A stretch of 13,491 nucleotides of DNA. It comes from Bacteroidota bacterium. Its GTDB lineage: Bacteria; Bacteroidota; Bacteroidia; Chitinophagales; Saprospiraceae. The notes below the pieces were generated by a model, which did not search any database, had not been told where the DNA came from, and saw nothing but the letters and a program-made list of their open reading frames with translations. The translations under genes were made by a program, and so were the position numbers. The stretch spans positions 1 to 13,491 of the forward strand of contig QQUB01000315.1 of assembly GCA_008501835.1 (NCBI GenBank), written 5' to 3'. This document shows positions 6,048 to 12,989 of the stretch, piece after piece (the first letter of the stretch is position 1; the number at the start of each line of letters is the position of its first letter).

Positions 6048-7742
6048 ATGATTTTCGAGGATTTTATATACCAAAGACCGGACATTGATACTTTCTCTGA
6101 AACCTTCCAAAAATATCTTTCTGATTTCGATGCAGCTGTTGATTTTGAAGCTCATGAATCAGCTTTTTCCCGTCTGAATGAATTGAGAATGGAGTTTATG
6201 TCTATGTACAACCTTTGCTACATACGACATACTATGGATGTTACTGATAAATTCTATGATGAGGAAAATAATTTTTACGATAACTATATGCCTCAGTTCC
6301 AAAATCTGAGGAATCAGTTTTATCAATCACTTATTAATTCCAGATTTAAGGATCAGCTTCAGTCTAAATGGGGCGACCAATTATTCGCCCTGGCCTACCA
6401 GCAATTGAAGACCTTTAAACCGGAAATCCAGGAGGATCTGGTTGAGGAAAATCAACTGGGCAGTGAATACACCCGACTTAAGGCCGGAGCCAAGATCGTT
6501 TTTGAAGGGGATGTGTACAATTTATCCTCCATCCATATTCCAGAAACTTCCCGCGATCGTGAAACCAGGAAATCTGCCTCTGAAACCAAGTGGCAGTTTT
6601 TTACGGAGCAACAGGAAAAATTTGATGAGATCTTTGATAAACTGGTAAAAACCAGGCACAGAATTGCTCAAAAACTTGGGTTTGAGAATTTCGTAGAGCT
6701 TGGTTATGCCCGGATGCAACGTACGGATTATACTCCTGAAATGGTCGCTCGCTTCAGGGATCAGGTTAAGGAACATATTGTGCCGATTGCTAACAGCTTG
6801 TATGCAAGACAGGTCAACCGGCTTGGGCTGGAAAGCCTGAAATACTTTGACGAGGAGTACAAGTTCACTTCCGGAAATCCAAAACCAAAGGGCTCACCGG
6901 ACTGGATAATCGAGAATGCTTCTAAGATGTATTCGGCTCTCGCACCGGAAACGGAGACTTTTTTCAATTTTATGCGTCAGAATAATCTGATGGACCTCGT
7001 CACCCGCCCCGGAAAATCAACAGGAGGGTATTGTACCTATATTGGGAAGTATAAAGCACCTTTTATCTTTTCCAATTTTACAGGTACCAGTGCAGATATC
7101 GATGTACTGACTCACGAAGCCGGACATGCCTTCCAGGTGTTTTCGAGCAGAGACCTCGGACTGAATGAATATAACTGGCCCACTTATGAAGCATGTGAGA
7201 TACATTCCATGAGTATGGAATTCTTCACCTGGCCCTGGATGGACCTGTTTTTTAAGGAAGATGCTGATAAATACAAGTTTTCTCATTTGGCTTCTTCCAT
7301 AACATTTTTGCCTTATGGTGTGGCAGTAGATGAGTTTCAGCATTATGTTTATGAAAACCCTGAAGTGACTCCAAAAGAGCGGAAAGAAGCGTGGAAGGCC
7401 ATTGAAAAGAAATACCTGCCTCATCGTGATTATGCCGACAATTCATTCCTGGAAGCAGGAGGGTTTTGGCAAAAACAAAGTCACATTTTTGTGGCTCCAT
7501 TTTATTATATCGATTACACTTTAGCCCAGGTTTGTGCTTTCCAGTTTTGGAAAAAAGATCGAGAAGATCATGAAAAAGCATGGAAAGATTACCTGAATTT
7601 GTGTAAATTGGGCGGTAGTAAGCCATTTTTAGCATTGGTGAAAGAAGCAAATTTACAGTCTCCCTTTGAGGAAGGGGGTGTGAAATCCATCGTTTTTACC
7701 ATACGGGACTGGCTGGATGCGGTTGATGATTCAACCTTCTGA
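6048..7742 (+). CDS. M3 family oligoendopeptidase (PepF-like zinc peptidase)
   Basis: This 564-residue zinc metallopeptidase of family M3 (thimet oligopeptidase/oligoendopeptidase F group) would hydrolyse short peptides in the cytoplasm; there is no signal peptide. The zinc site is HEAGH (356-360) with the third ligand E384 in EIHSMSMEFF, 23 residues later, the normal M3 spacing. A largely helical N-terminal half (about 1-300) forms the cover over the cleft. The C-terminal catalytic half includes HRDYADNSFLEAGG and HIFVAPFYYIDY, the conserved His/Tyr region that contacts substrate. Length matches the M3B subgroup, often annotated M3 family oligoendopeptidase in Bacteroidota. The ATG at 6048 is preceded by a candidate promoter. 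An 87-bp spacer with permuted repeats separates it from the next gene, so operon membership is uncertain. Exact substrate specificity cannot be inferred. Confidence 0.95.
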   Translation: MIFEDFIYQRPDIDTFSETFQKYLSDFDAAVDFEAHESAFSRLNELRMEFMSMYNLCYIRHTMDVTDKFYDEENNFYDNYMPQFQNLRNQFYQSLINSRFKDQLQSKWGDQLFALAYQQLKTFKPEIQEDLVEENQLGSEYTRLKAGAKIVFEGDVYNLSSIHIPETSRDRETRKSASETKWQFFTEQQEKFDEIFDKLVKTRHRIAQKLGFENFVELGYARMQRTDYTPEMVARFRDQVKEHIVPIANSLYARQVNRLGLESLKYFDEEYKFTSGNPKPKGSPDWIIENASKMYSALAPETETFFNFMRQNNLMDLVTRPGKSTGGYCTYIGKYKAPFIFSNFTGTSADIDVLTHEAGHAFQVFSSRDLGLNEYNWPTYEACEIHSMSMEFFTWPWMDLFFKEDADKYKFSHLASSITFLPYGVAVDEFQHYVYENPEVTPKERKEAWKAIEKKYLPHRDYADNSFLEAGGFWQKQSHIFVAPFYYIDYTLAQVCAFQFWKKDREDHEKAWKDYLNLCKLGGSKPFLALVKEANLQSPFEEGGVKSIVFTIRDWLDAVDDSTF

Positions 7743-7758
7743 AACCCTTGAATTAAAA

Positions 7759-7806
7759 GAACATATTTAGCAACTAACATACTATACTAAGCAACTGAAC
7801 ATATTT
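7759..7806. repeat. Permuted pair of short direct repeats upstream of the WecA-like gene
   Basis: GAACATATTT occurs at 7759-7768 and 7797-7806, and AGCAACT at 7769-7775 and 7790-7796. In the first copy the order is GAACATATTT then AGCAACT; in the second it is reversed. Two 17-bp blocks therefore flank a 14-bp AT-rich core. They occupy most of the 87-bp spacer before the glycosyltransferase start. They may be paired protein-binding sites or the result of local duplication. Confidence 0.5.
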
Positions 7807-7829
7807 CCAAGAACCGAAATCCCACAAAC

Positions 7830-8981
7830 ATGTTTATCCTATTGTTAAACTTCCTCACGGCATTTGTATTAACTTATTTTGCCATTCCGTCCATCATCAA
7901 GGTGGCTCATCAAAAGAAACTTTTTGATGTTCCTGTTGGCCGGAGTTCGCACACGGTCAATACCCCTTCTCTGGGAGGCATCGCCATTTTTTCCGGCGCC
8001 ATTTTCTCTTTTATCATGTGGACCCCTTTTGAAGAATTTGCCAATTTGCAATACATTTTGTGTGCCTTCATTATTTTATTTCTCGTTGGTGCCAGAGATG
8101 ATATTGCTCCCTTATCACCCAAATACAAACTTGCCGGGCAGATACTGGCAGCTTTGATCCTGATCTTTAAGTCGGATATTATTCTCGATGGGTTTTATGG
8201 CCTTTTCGGCATAACGGCTGATATTCCGTATTGGGTGTCCGTTATCATTACCCTGTTTACGATGCTTGTAATAATTAATGCTTTCAACCTTATTGACGGC
8301 ATTGACGGGCTGGCTGGAAGTATCGGGGTGTTGATCATTGGAACACTCGGGGCCTGGTTTTTCCTGACCGGGAACTGGGGGTATACGGCCATTGCCTTTG
8401 CTACGGTAGGAGCAATTACCGGATTTTTAAAATACAACTTCACTCCGGCTAAAATTTTTATGGGGGATACCGGGGCCCTGCTTATTGGTTTGGCGTCCTG
8501 TATTCTGGTAATAGAATTCATTGATATGAATACTGCCCTGGAGTCAACCAGCCCTTATAAATTTCAGGCTTCGCCTGTCGTTGCCATCGGTATTCTGATT
8601 ATTCCTTTATTTGATACCCTGAGAGTTTTTATAACCCGGATCATTCGCGGGCATTCTCCATTCCATCCTGACAGGAGGCACATTCATCATTTGTTGATCG
8701 ATTATGGATTCGGCCACACTACTGCCACGATGATCCTTTTCTTTGTCAACATGTTCTTCATTTGTTTTGTCCTTTGGGGGCACAACAGGATGGGAATGCA
8801 TGTTATGCTGGGAGTTTTGGGGGTTACAGCTTCAATTATGACTTTCTTTTTGCATAAGGCTGTTGTGCACAAGAAGAAATTACAGCTTTTAACAGAGCCT
8901 AAATTCAAGAAAAACGGAAAGGTCAAGCAAAATGAAGGAATTAAGATTGATCAGGTGTTTACCGAATTGATCGAGCAGTGA
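7830..8981 (+). CDS. WecA/TagO-like polyprenyl-phosphate sugar-1-phosphate transferase (glycosyltransferase family 4)
   Basis: This 383-residue polytopic membrane enzyme of the MraY/WecA/TagO family transfers a sugar-1-phosphate, typically GlcNAc-1-P, from a UDP-sugar to undecaprenyl phosphate on the cytoplasmic face. That is the first lipid-linked step of surface polysaccharide synthesis. About ten hydrophobic segments run from residue 3 to about 345. Catalytic and Mg-binding motifs are all present: D90-D91 before PLSPKYKL, NLIDGIDGLAG (153-163), FMGDTG (210-215) with D213, and HPDRRHIHH (279-287). The last of these is the His-rich loop that separates WecA-type enzymes from MraY. HTVNTPSLGG (41-50) is the usual N-terminal signature. 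A charged cytoplasmic tail of about 40 residues ends the protein. The exact sugar and the product (O-antigen-like, capsule or exopolysaccharide) cannot be told, because no other glycan gene is nearby. crcB follows after 10 bp. Confidence 0.93.
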   Translation: MFILLLNFLTAFVLTYFAIPSIIKVAHQKKLFDVPVGRSSHTVNTPSLGGIAIFSGAIFSFIMWTPFEEFANLQYILCAFIILFLVGARDDIAPLSPKYKLAGQILAALILIFKSDIILDGFYGLFGITADIPYWVSVIITLFTMLVIINAFNLIDGIDGLAGSIGVLIIGTLGAWFFLTGNWGYTAIAFATVGAITGFLKYNFTPAKIFMGDTGALLIGLASCILVIEFIDMNTALESTSPYKFQASPVVAIGILIIPLFDTLRVFITRIIRGHSPFHPDRRHIHHLLIDYGFGHTTATMILFFVNMFFICFVLWGHNRMGMHVMLGVLGVTASIMTFFLHKAVVHKKKLQLLTEPKFKKNGKVKQNEGIKIDQVFTELIEQ

Positions 8982-8991
8982 AAAAATCAGT

Positions 8992-9354
8992 ATGACTTCA
9001 TTGATCTACGTTTTTGTCGGAGGAGGATTGGGTAGTTTGTCACGATATGGAATAGCAAGAGCATTATCTGCATTTGAACTTGACTTCCCACTGGCAACCC
9101 TCATAGCCAATGCATTGAGTTGCATTATATTGGGTTTTCTGATGAGCCTTGGGTTTAAAGGATCTATGTCTGTCGAATTGAGATTGTTATTTCTCACCGG
9201 GTTTTGCGGTGGGTTCAGCACCTTTTCCACCTTTTCAGGCGAGACCTTTGCCTTGTTTCAAAACGGCAGTACCCTTTATGGCTTTTTGAATATAGGTCTG
9301 AATGTGATCATTTGTTTGATCTGTGTTTACATTGGGCTTAAGTTAGGCGAATGA
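8992..9354 (+). CDS. crcB: Fluoride ion channel CrcB/Fluc
   Basis: CrcB (Fluc) is a small dual-topology membrane channel that lets toxic fluoride leave the cytoplasm. The 120-residue protein has about four hydrophobic segments. It carries the family signatures GGGLGSLSRY (10-19), TLIAN with N40, and GFCGGFSTFSTF (70-81), which includes the phenylalanines (F78, F81) that line the pore. A single copy suggests the homodimeric form. The ATG lies 10 bp after the glycosyltransferase stop codon, so the two are probably co-transcribed. No fluoride riboswitch can fit between them, and I saw none upstream of the pair, though this needs a covariance search. The last 12 bp overlap the 3' end of the convergent gene. 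Confidence 0.94.
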   Translation: MTSLIYVFVGGGLGSLSRYGIARALSAFELDFPLATLIANALSCIILGFLMSLGFKGSMSVELRLLFLTGFCGGFSTFSTFSGETFALFQNGSTLYGFLNIGLNVIICLICVYIGLKLGE

Positions 9355-9642
9355 CTCCAAAAGTTTGCTTTTTAGATCCACCAGTTCATTTTGATTTTCA
9401 ACGTCCAGGAATAAGTCTTTTTTCCCGAGTTTGCCAGTGATAAGCCATCCGTAGGAATTATATGCCCACACCAATACTTTTTCCATACTTTCAATTTCAT
9501 CGAATGGAATGGTGAGTTGCATGTGACTGTCTGGAAAATCCTTTAATGTGAACCTGAGGCTATTGTGTCTCAATTCAAGAAGACCTTCGAGTTGTTGCTT
9601 GCCATCCCAAAGGCTTGCGGAGGGATTGGTTTTTAATTGCAT
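9343..9642 (-). CDS. Small soluble protein, possible PH/GRAM-like fold (99 aa)
   Basis: I do not recognise a named family. The 99-residue product has no signal peptide, membrane segment or cysteine. Its pattern is an N-terminal SASLWDG turn, alternating short beta strands (LEGLLELRHNSLRFTL, MQLTIPFDEIESM, VLVWAYNSYGWLITG, KDLFLDV), then a final amphipathic helix (NELVDLKSKLLES). That succession of strands closed by one helix, with an IPFDEI step, resembles GRAM/PH-like domains; this is a fold-level inference. The ATG at 9642 and TAA at 9343 are clean. Its last 12 bp overlap crcB tail to tail. It lies 118 bp downstream of the large secreted-protein gene on the same strand, with a strong hairpin only 18 bp before its start. 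Confidence 0.7.
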   Translation of the reverse strand: MQLKTNPSASLWDGKQQLEGLLELRHNSLRFTLKDFPDSHMQLTIPFDEIESMEKVLVWAYNSYGWLITGKLGKKDLFLDVENQNELVDLKSKLLESFA

Positions 9643-9644
9643 AG

Positions 9645-9685
9645 GAAAATATTAAAAGTAAGCAGGCGGAATAATCCGCCTGCTT
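9645..9685 (-). terminator. Terminator downstream of the large secreted-protein gene
   Basis: AAGCAGGCGGA (9660-9670) and TCCGCCTGCTT (9675-9685) form a perfect 11-bp stem with a 4-nt loop. On the minus strand it is followed by ACTTTTAATATTTTCC, a broken T-rich tract. It starts 74 nt after the secreted-protein stop codon and fits a terminator for that gene. Its closeness to the start of the 99-residue gene means it could also act as a leader hairpin for readthrough transcripts. Confidence 0.65.
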
Positions 9686-9759
9686 GAAAAAGAGAGAGCA
9701 CTGAATCTAGTGGATAGTCAGGATTAAATATTCATCTTCATTTAACCGTTGACTTTCCT

Positions 9760-12700
9760 CTAGTACATTACTACAAATTTCTTGAGGTAAGTCGTTCCAT
9801 CTTCGTGCTGTAAACGCAGGAGGTAAATTCCAGGCTTCAGCATGCTGATGTCCAGATCTACCGGACCTTCTGCAGTGATCGGGTCTTTGTATTTTTGGAT
9901 CTGGACACCGTTGCTGTTCAGAATCTGAAGTTCGTAAACTCCTTCCACAGGTACCTTGATGATCAGGTCCTGGATGGCAGGAACCGGATAGAGTACTACA
10001 TCAGGTGGTTCCGGCAAATTAACAACTGCTATGTTGCTTAACACAGAGTATCCTTCAGGAGTGGTTCCAATGACCTGGTATTCAACCGTTGGATCGGCAT
10101 TCGGATTCGGATCGGTAGTTTCATAAGTACCTCCATCTACATCTGTGAGTAATGTCCATTCCGGGGCACCTGGGATTCTCCTTAAAATAGAGAAAGCAAG
10201 GTATTCCGATGTTAATGTCTGCCATTCTACTCTAATGGAAGGTGACGGATCCACAGGGTTACCTGTTACAGATATTTCGTCATCAATCACTATACCCGGG
10301 CAAATGCCTGGCGTCCAGCTTAAGAGCCCCGCATTCATGGCAAAACACTCGTTGGAGTAAGTCAGGTTATCACAACCACAAACTGGCTGGAAAACCAGCG
10401 GACAGGGATCGTCACTGATCAACGACGGGTCAATACAGTTTGGATCCACACAATCCGGAACTTCTATCACCAACTCAGTCTGGAATTCACAAACCTCTCC
10501 AAAATCATCCATCCGGGAAACAGTGATTAAGAAGGTGTAGGCTCCCGGCCCGGGAACGGTATAAGTGAATGGTAAATTTCCTGGAATTGAAACCTGGTTT
10601 CCAAACTCATCAGTCCAGGTGACTTCATCACAATCCTGCAAACATAACGGCTGAATGGTTATCTCATAACAGTCGATTGATACATCGAAACCGCAGTTAG
10701 GACCAAATATATCCTCTTCAAGGGTTTCGCAACTACACCCGATTGGCTCATCACACTCAGGTAATTCAACACAATGCAATAAATGACAACATTCAATACT
10801 CAACGAATCCTCCGGCCGTTCATATCGCAAACTCAGATTGAAACAATAATCAGGAGGGGAAGGACCTGCACTGCCGGATATAGTTATCGGGCCGACAGTG
10901 ATCAACTGCCCGTCATGGCTTGGATAATCTTGTCCCAGGAATACGAGGTCTTCCAAAATGTAATCCGGAGTGCCTGGCAACTCTACAAACTTGACAGCGT
11001 TAACAGTAAATCCGGAGTGATTGTAAAAGGAAAAACTGTATTCATAATTACCATCAGCCGTACATTCTACTGTTTCCTCCTCGATCCATAAACAATCATT
11101 ACATTCTACATATAAAGTGTCAGAGCATACAACAGAATCCTGTGCGAACCAATTGACAATAATTTCAACAGGATCTGTGGTAGTAATACCTTCCAGGCAG
11201 AAATCCATTAGGAAATCGTTACTTACTTCCGGAATAAACCCGCCTCCGCTATGCGACCACATCAGATCCTTTTTATAGACCAGGTTGGTATAGGACCATT
11301 GGTGTGGCAATTGAAAATCGATGTCGCTGAACGTAACTCCCGGGGTAGTAATTGTCGTCTGGAGGTTCGTGAAGTACATATCGTCAAAATTGTTGGTCAC
11401 ATCAAGCCTGTAACAACAATCGGTACTGTCATTTTCCATATTCAATGGGGTAATATCAACCCATACATCTTCACATGGCGGGCATTCCGGAATCTCAATG
11501 CAGTACAAGGTGCTGTCAAAACAGCAGTATAATTCTTCAGGACCTTCATGTGCGTAAATATTATAGCAAAGGTCTTGACCGGCATATTGATATCCGCCGG
11601 GAATGACGATCTGCCCTGACCAGCTGCCTCCAGGAGGAATGGAAAGTGATCCCTGGGTATAAACTCCTGCAATCGCCGCCGGACTTGTCACGTCAAGTTT
11701 TGCCAAACCTATAGTAACCGGATTCGATGGAGGGTTTGTCAGCGTGAATTCATAAATCACATCGGCTCCATCGCAGTAAATTGTATCCACTGAAGTGTAA
11801 AGACATTCAGGTACGGGCTCACAGTCAAATTCAAGTAATTCATCACAGACCACCTCAAAATTCTCATCAAACCATTCTACCAGAACCTGCTGAGGGCTGT
11901 TTTCTATATTTGATAAACAGAATTGGATGAAATTATTGAGCTGTCCGGTAGGAAGAGGACCGCCGATTGTCGGAATTAAGGTTACGCTGTTTCCTGAAAA
12001 AAGAACATCCGTGAGTCCTGGAGCAATAGAGCCAGGGGCATAACTGAGGCTCACGCCTCCAAGGGCAGTCAATTTGATCCCATAGACATCACCTTGCTGG
12101 TTGTCATAGGAAATGTCCCAGCAACATTCTCCATTAGCTTCCACGGCGCTGGAAGTAGATACACTCAGTCCTTCACAGTTGAAAGGAGGGTCCGTAATCG
12201 CCAGGCAGAAATTATCTACACCGATGTATTTACTGGCTCCACCGATTTGATCATCACTGCTGGTAATGGCAATGTGAGTGATATCACCAGACAACCCAAG
12301 GCTGGCAGAGTTAAAAGAGAAGGTGTGGTTTTGCCAAACACCATCACAAACCTGGGATACCGGAACGGTTCCCAGTAATACGATTTCATGAGATAAACCA
12401 CTAGCAGAAAACAAATTCAAATTGGTTGGCGTATGGGAACTTGTAGGTTCGTTAGCGTAGGAATATGGACCTACTGCATGGATTCCATAAACTCCAATTA
12501 CCGGATCATTATTCCCTGAGGACCAAAGGCACGCAAGATCAAATGTGAAACTATACCATCCGGAATTTTGGGGGATGGTAGTAGCCAATTGATTGAGTAA
12601 GCCTTCTCGCCAGGTATTATCGTTATTATAAAAACGATTGTCTATCCAAAGACTTCCATAATCTCCTTGCATAGGACTAGGAAGAGGACCTATGGCAGAA

Positions 12701-12909
12701 TGGTTTTCATCGTAATAATCAGCTTCACTGTTTCCACTCCATATCTTATCCCAGCCCTGCGCACCGCCGATAGTATTACTGGCATTTGGAGGTGGAGACC
12801 CTAGTTCAAAATCTCCGTTGTCAAAATAATTGCCGGGACAAAACTGCCCCATGGCAACGTGTGTGGTGAATAATAGAGCAGCTATAATAACGTATCTTAT
12901 GCTTTTCAT
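9760..12909 (-). CDS. Large cysteine-rich secreted protein with A-B-A'-B' repeats, Kazal-like module and T9SS sorting domain
   Basis: This 1049-residue protein is predicted to cross the inner membrane by Sec and the outer membrane by the type IX secretion system. Residues 1-21 are a signal peptide (KSIR, a hydrophobic core, then AMG before Q22). Residues 28-237 look like a jelly-roll, carbohydrate-binding-like domain starting NGDFELG. Residues 245-719 are four Cys-rich modules in alternating order, A-B-A'-B', with a period near 236. Residues 725-820 resemble a PKD-like domain. Residues 825-870 are a Kazal-like module with six Cys around PVCGCDNLTY. Residues 879-968 are FN3-like, and 969-1049 are a type A T9SS C-terminal domain (YPVPAIQDL, then LKPGIYLLRL and KKFVV). 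All 44 or so cysteines lie before residue 871, implying an extensively disulfide-bonded surface or released protein. No catalytic motif is visible; adhesion or matrix roles are inference. The upstream gene shares the Kazal and sorting domains. Confidence 0.92.
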   Translation of the reverse strand: MKSIRYVIIAALLFTTHVAMGQFCPGNYFDNGDFELGSPPPNASNTIGGAQGWDKIWSGNSEADYYDENHSAIGPLPSPMQGDYGSLWIDNRFYNNDNTWREGLLNQLATTIPQNSGWYSFTFDLACLWSSGNNDPVIGVYGIHAVGPYSYANEPTSSHTPTNLNLFSASGLSHEIVLLGTVPVSQVCDGVWQNHTFSFNSASLGLSGDITHIAITSSDDQIGGASKYIGVDNFCLAITDPPFNCEGLSVSTSSAVEANGECCWDISYDNQQGDVYGIKLTALGGVSLSYAPGSIAPGLTDVLFSGNSVTLIPTIGGPLPTGQLNNFIQFCLSNIENSPQQVLVEWFDENFEVVCDELLEFDCEPVPECLYTSVDTIYCDGADVIYEFTLTNPPSNPVTIGLAKLDVTSPAAIAGVYTQGSLSIPPGGSWSGQIVIPGGYQYAGQDLCYNIYAHEGPEELYCCFDSTLYCIEIPECPPCEDVWVDITPLNMENDSTDCCYRLDVTNNFDDMYFTNLQTTITTPGVTFSDIDFQLPHQWSYTNLVYKKDLMWSHSGGGFIPEVSNDFLMDFCLEGITTTDPVEIIVNWFAQDSVVCSDTLYVECNDCLWIEEETVECTADGNYEYSFSFYNHSGFTVNAVKFVELPGTPDYILEDLVFLGQDYPSHDGQLITVGPITISGSAGPSPPDYCFNLSLRYERPEDSLSIECCHLLHCVELPECDEPIGCSCETLEEDIFGPNCGFDVSIDCYEITIQPLCLQDCDEVTWTDEFGNQVSIPGNLPFTYTVPGPGAYTFLITVSRMDDFGEVCEFQTELVIEVPDCVDPNCIDPSLISDDPCPLVFQPVCGCDNLTYSNECFAMNAGLLSWTPGICPGIVIDDEISVTGNPVDPSPSIRVEWQTLTSEYLAFSILRRIPGAPEWTLLTDVDGGTYETTDPNPNADPTVEYQVIGTTPEGYSVLSNIAVVNLPEPPDVVLYPVPAIQDLIIKVPVEGVYELQILNSNGVQIQKYKDPITAEGPVDLDISMLKPGIYLLRLQHEDGTTYLKKFVVMY
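10753..12177 (-). repeat. Protein-coding alternating repeat array A-B-A'-B'
   Basis: The modules are A (residues 245-366), B (367-478), A' (479-603) and B' (604-719) of the large secreted protein. A and A' share a CC pair (262-263; 498-499), then C331/C355/C363 against C571/C595/C603, with identical gaps of 24 and 8. They also share the motif N-x-F-x-x-x-F/D-x-x-L (NNFIQFCL; NDFLMDFCL) and VEW/VNW. B and B' share an initial C-x9-C (369, 379; 606, 616), a YCF/CYN strand, a CC pair (462-463; 707-708) and a closing C-x5-C ending PEC. DNA similarity is low, so the duplication is old. Confidence 0.85.
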
Positions 12910-12922
12910 AATAATAATTTTG

Positions 12923-12950
12923 GGTTTAATAGTCTTAAATTAGGTTTAAT
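12923..12950. promoter_or_regulatory. 20-bp-spaced direct repeat upstream of the large secreted-protein gene
   Basis: GGTTTAAT occurs at 12923-12930 and 12943-12950, a spacing of 20 bp or about two helical turns, within the 80-bp spacer before the ATG at 12909. This is a possible paired binding site. No good TAnnTTTG box is visible on the minus strand here, so transcription may also come through from the upstream gene. Confidence 0.3.
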
Positions 12951-12989
12951 GAGGGTCATGGAATAATCCTTCATCCCTGTTCAATACCC

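Noticed and set aside
8982..8991. Possible fluoride riboswitch in front of crcB
   Set aside because: Only 10 bases separate crcB from the upstream gene, far too short for the aptamer.
11251..11532. Plus-strand open frames antisense to the large secreted-protein gene (also near 10783 and 12094)
   Set aside because: The opposite frame has a signal peptide, repeats and a sorting domain. The antisense frames have no motif, no ribosome binding site and no promoter box.
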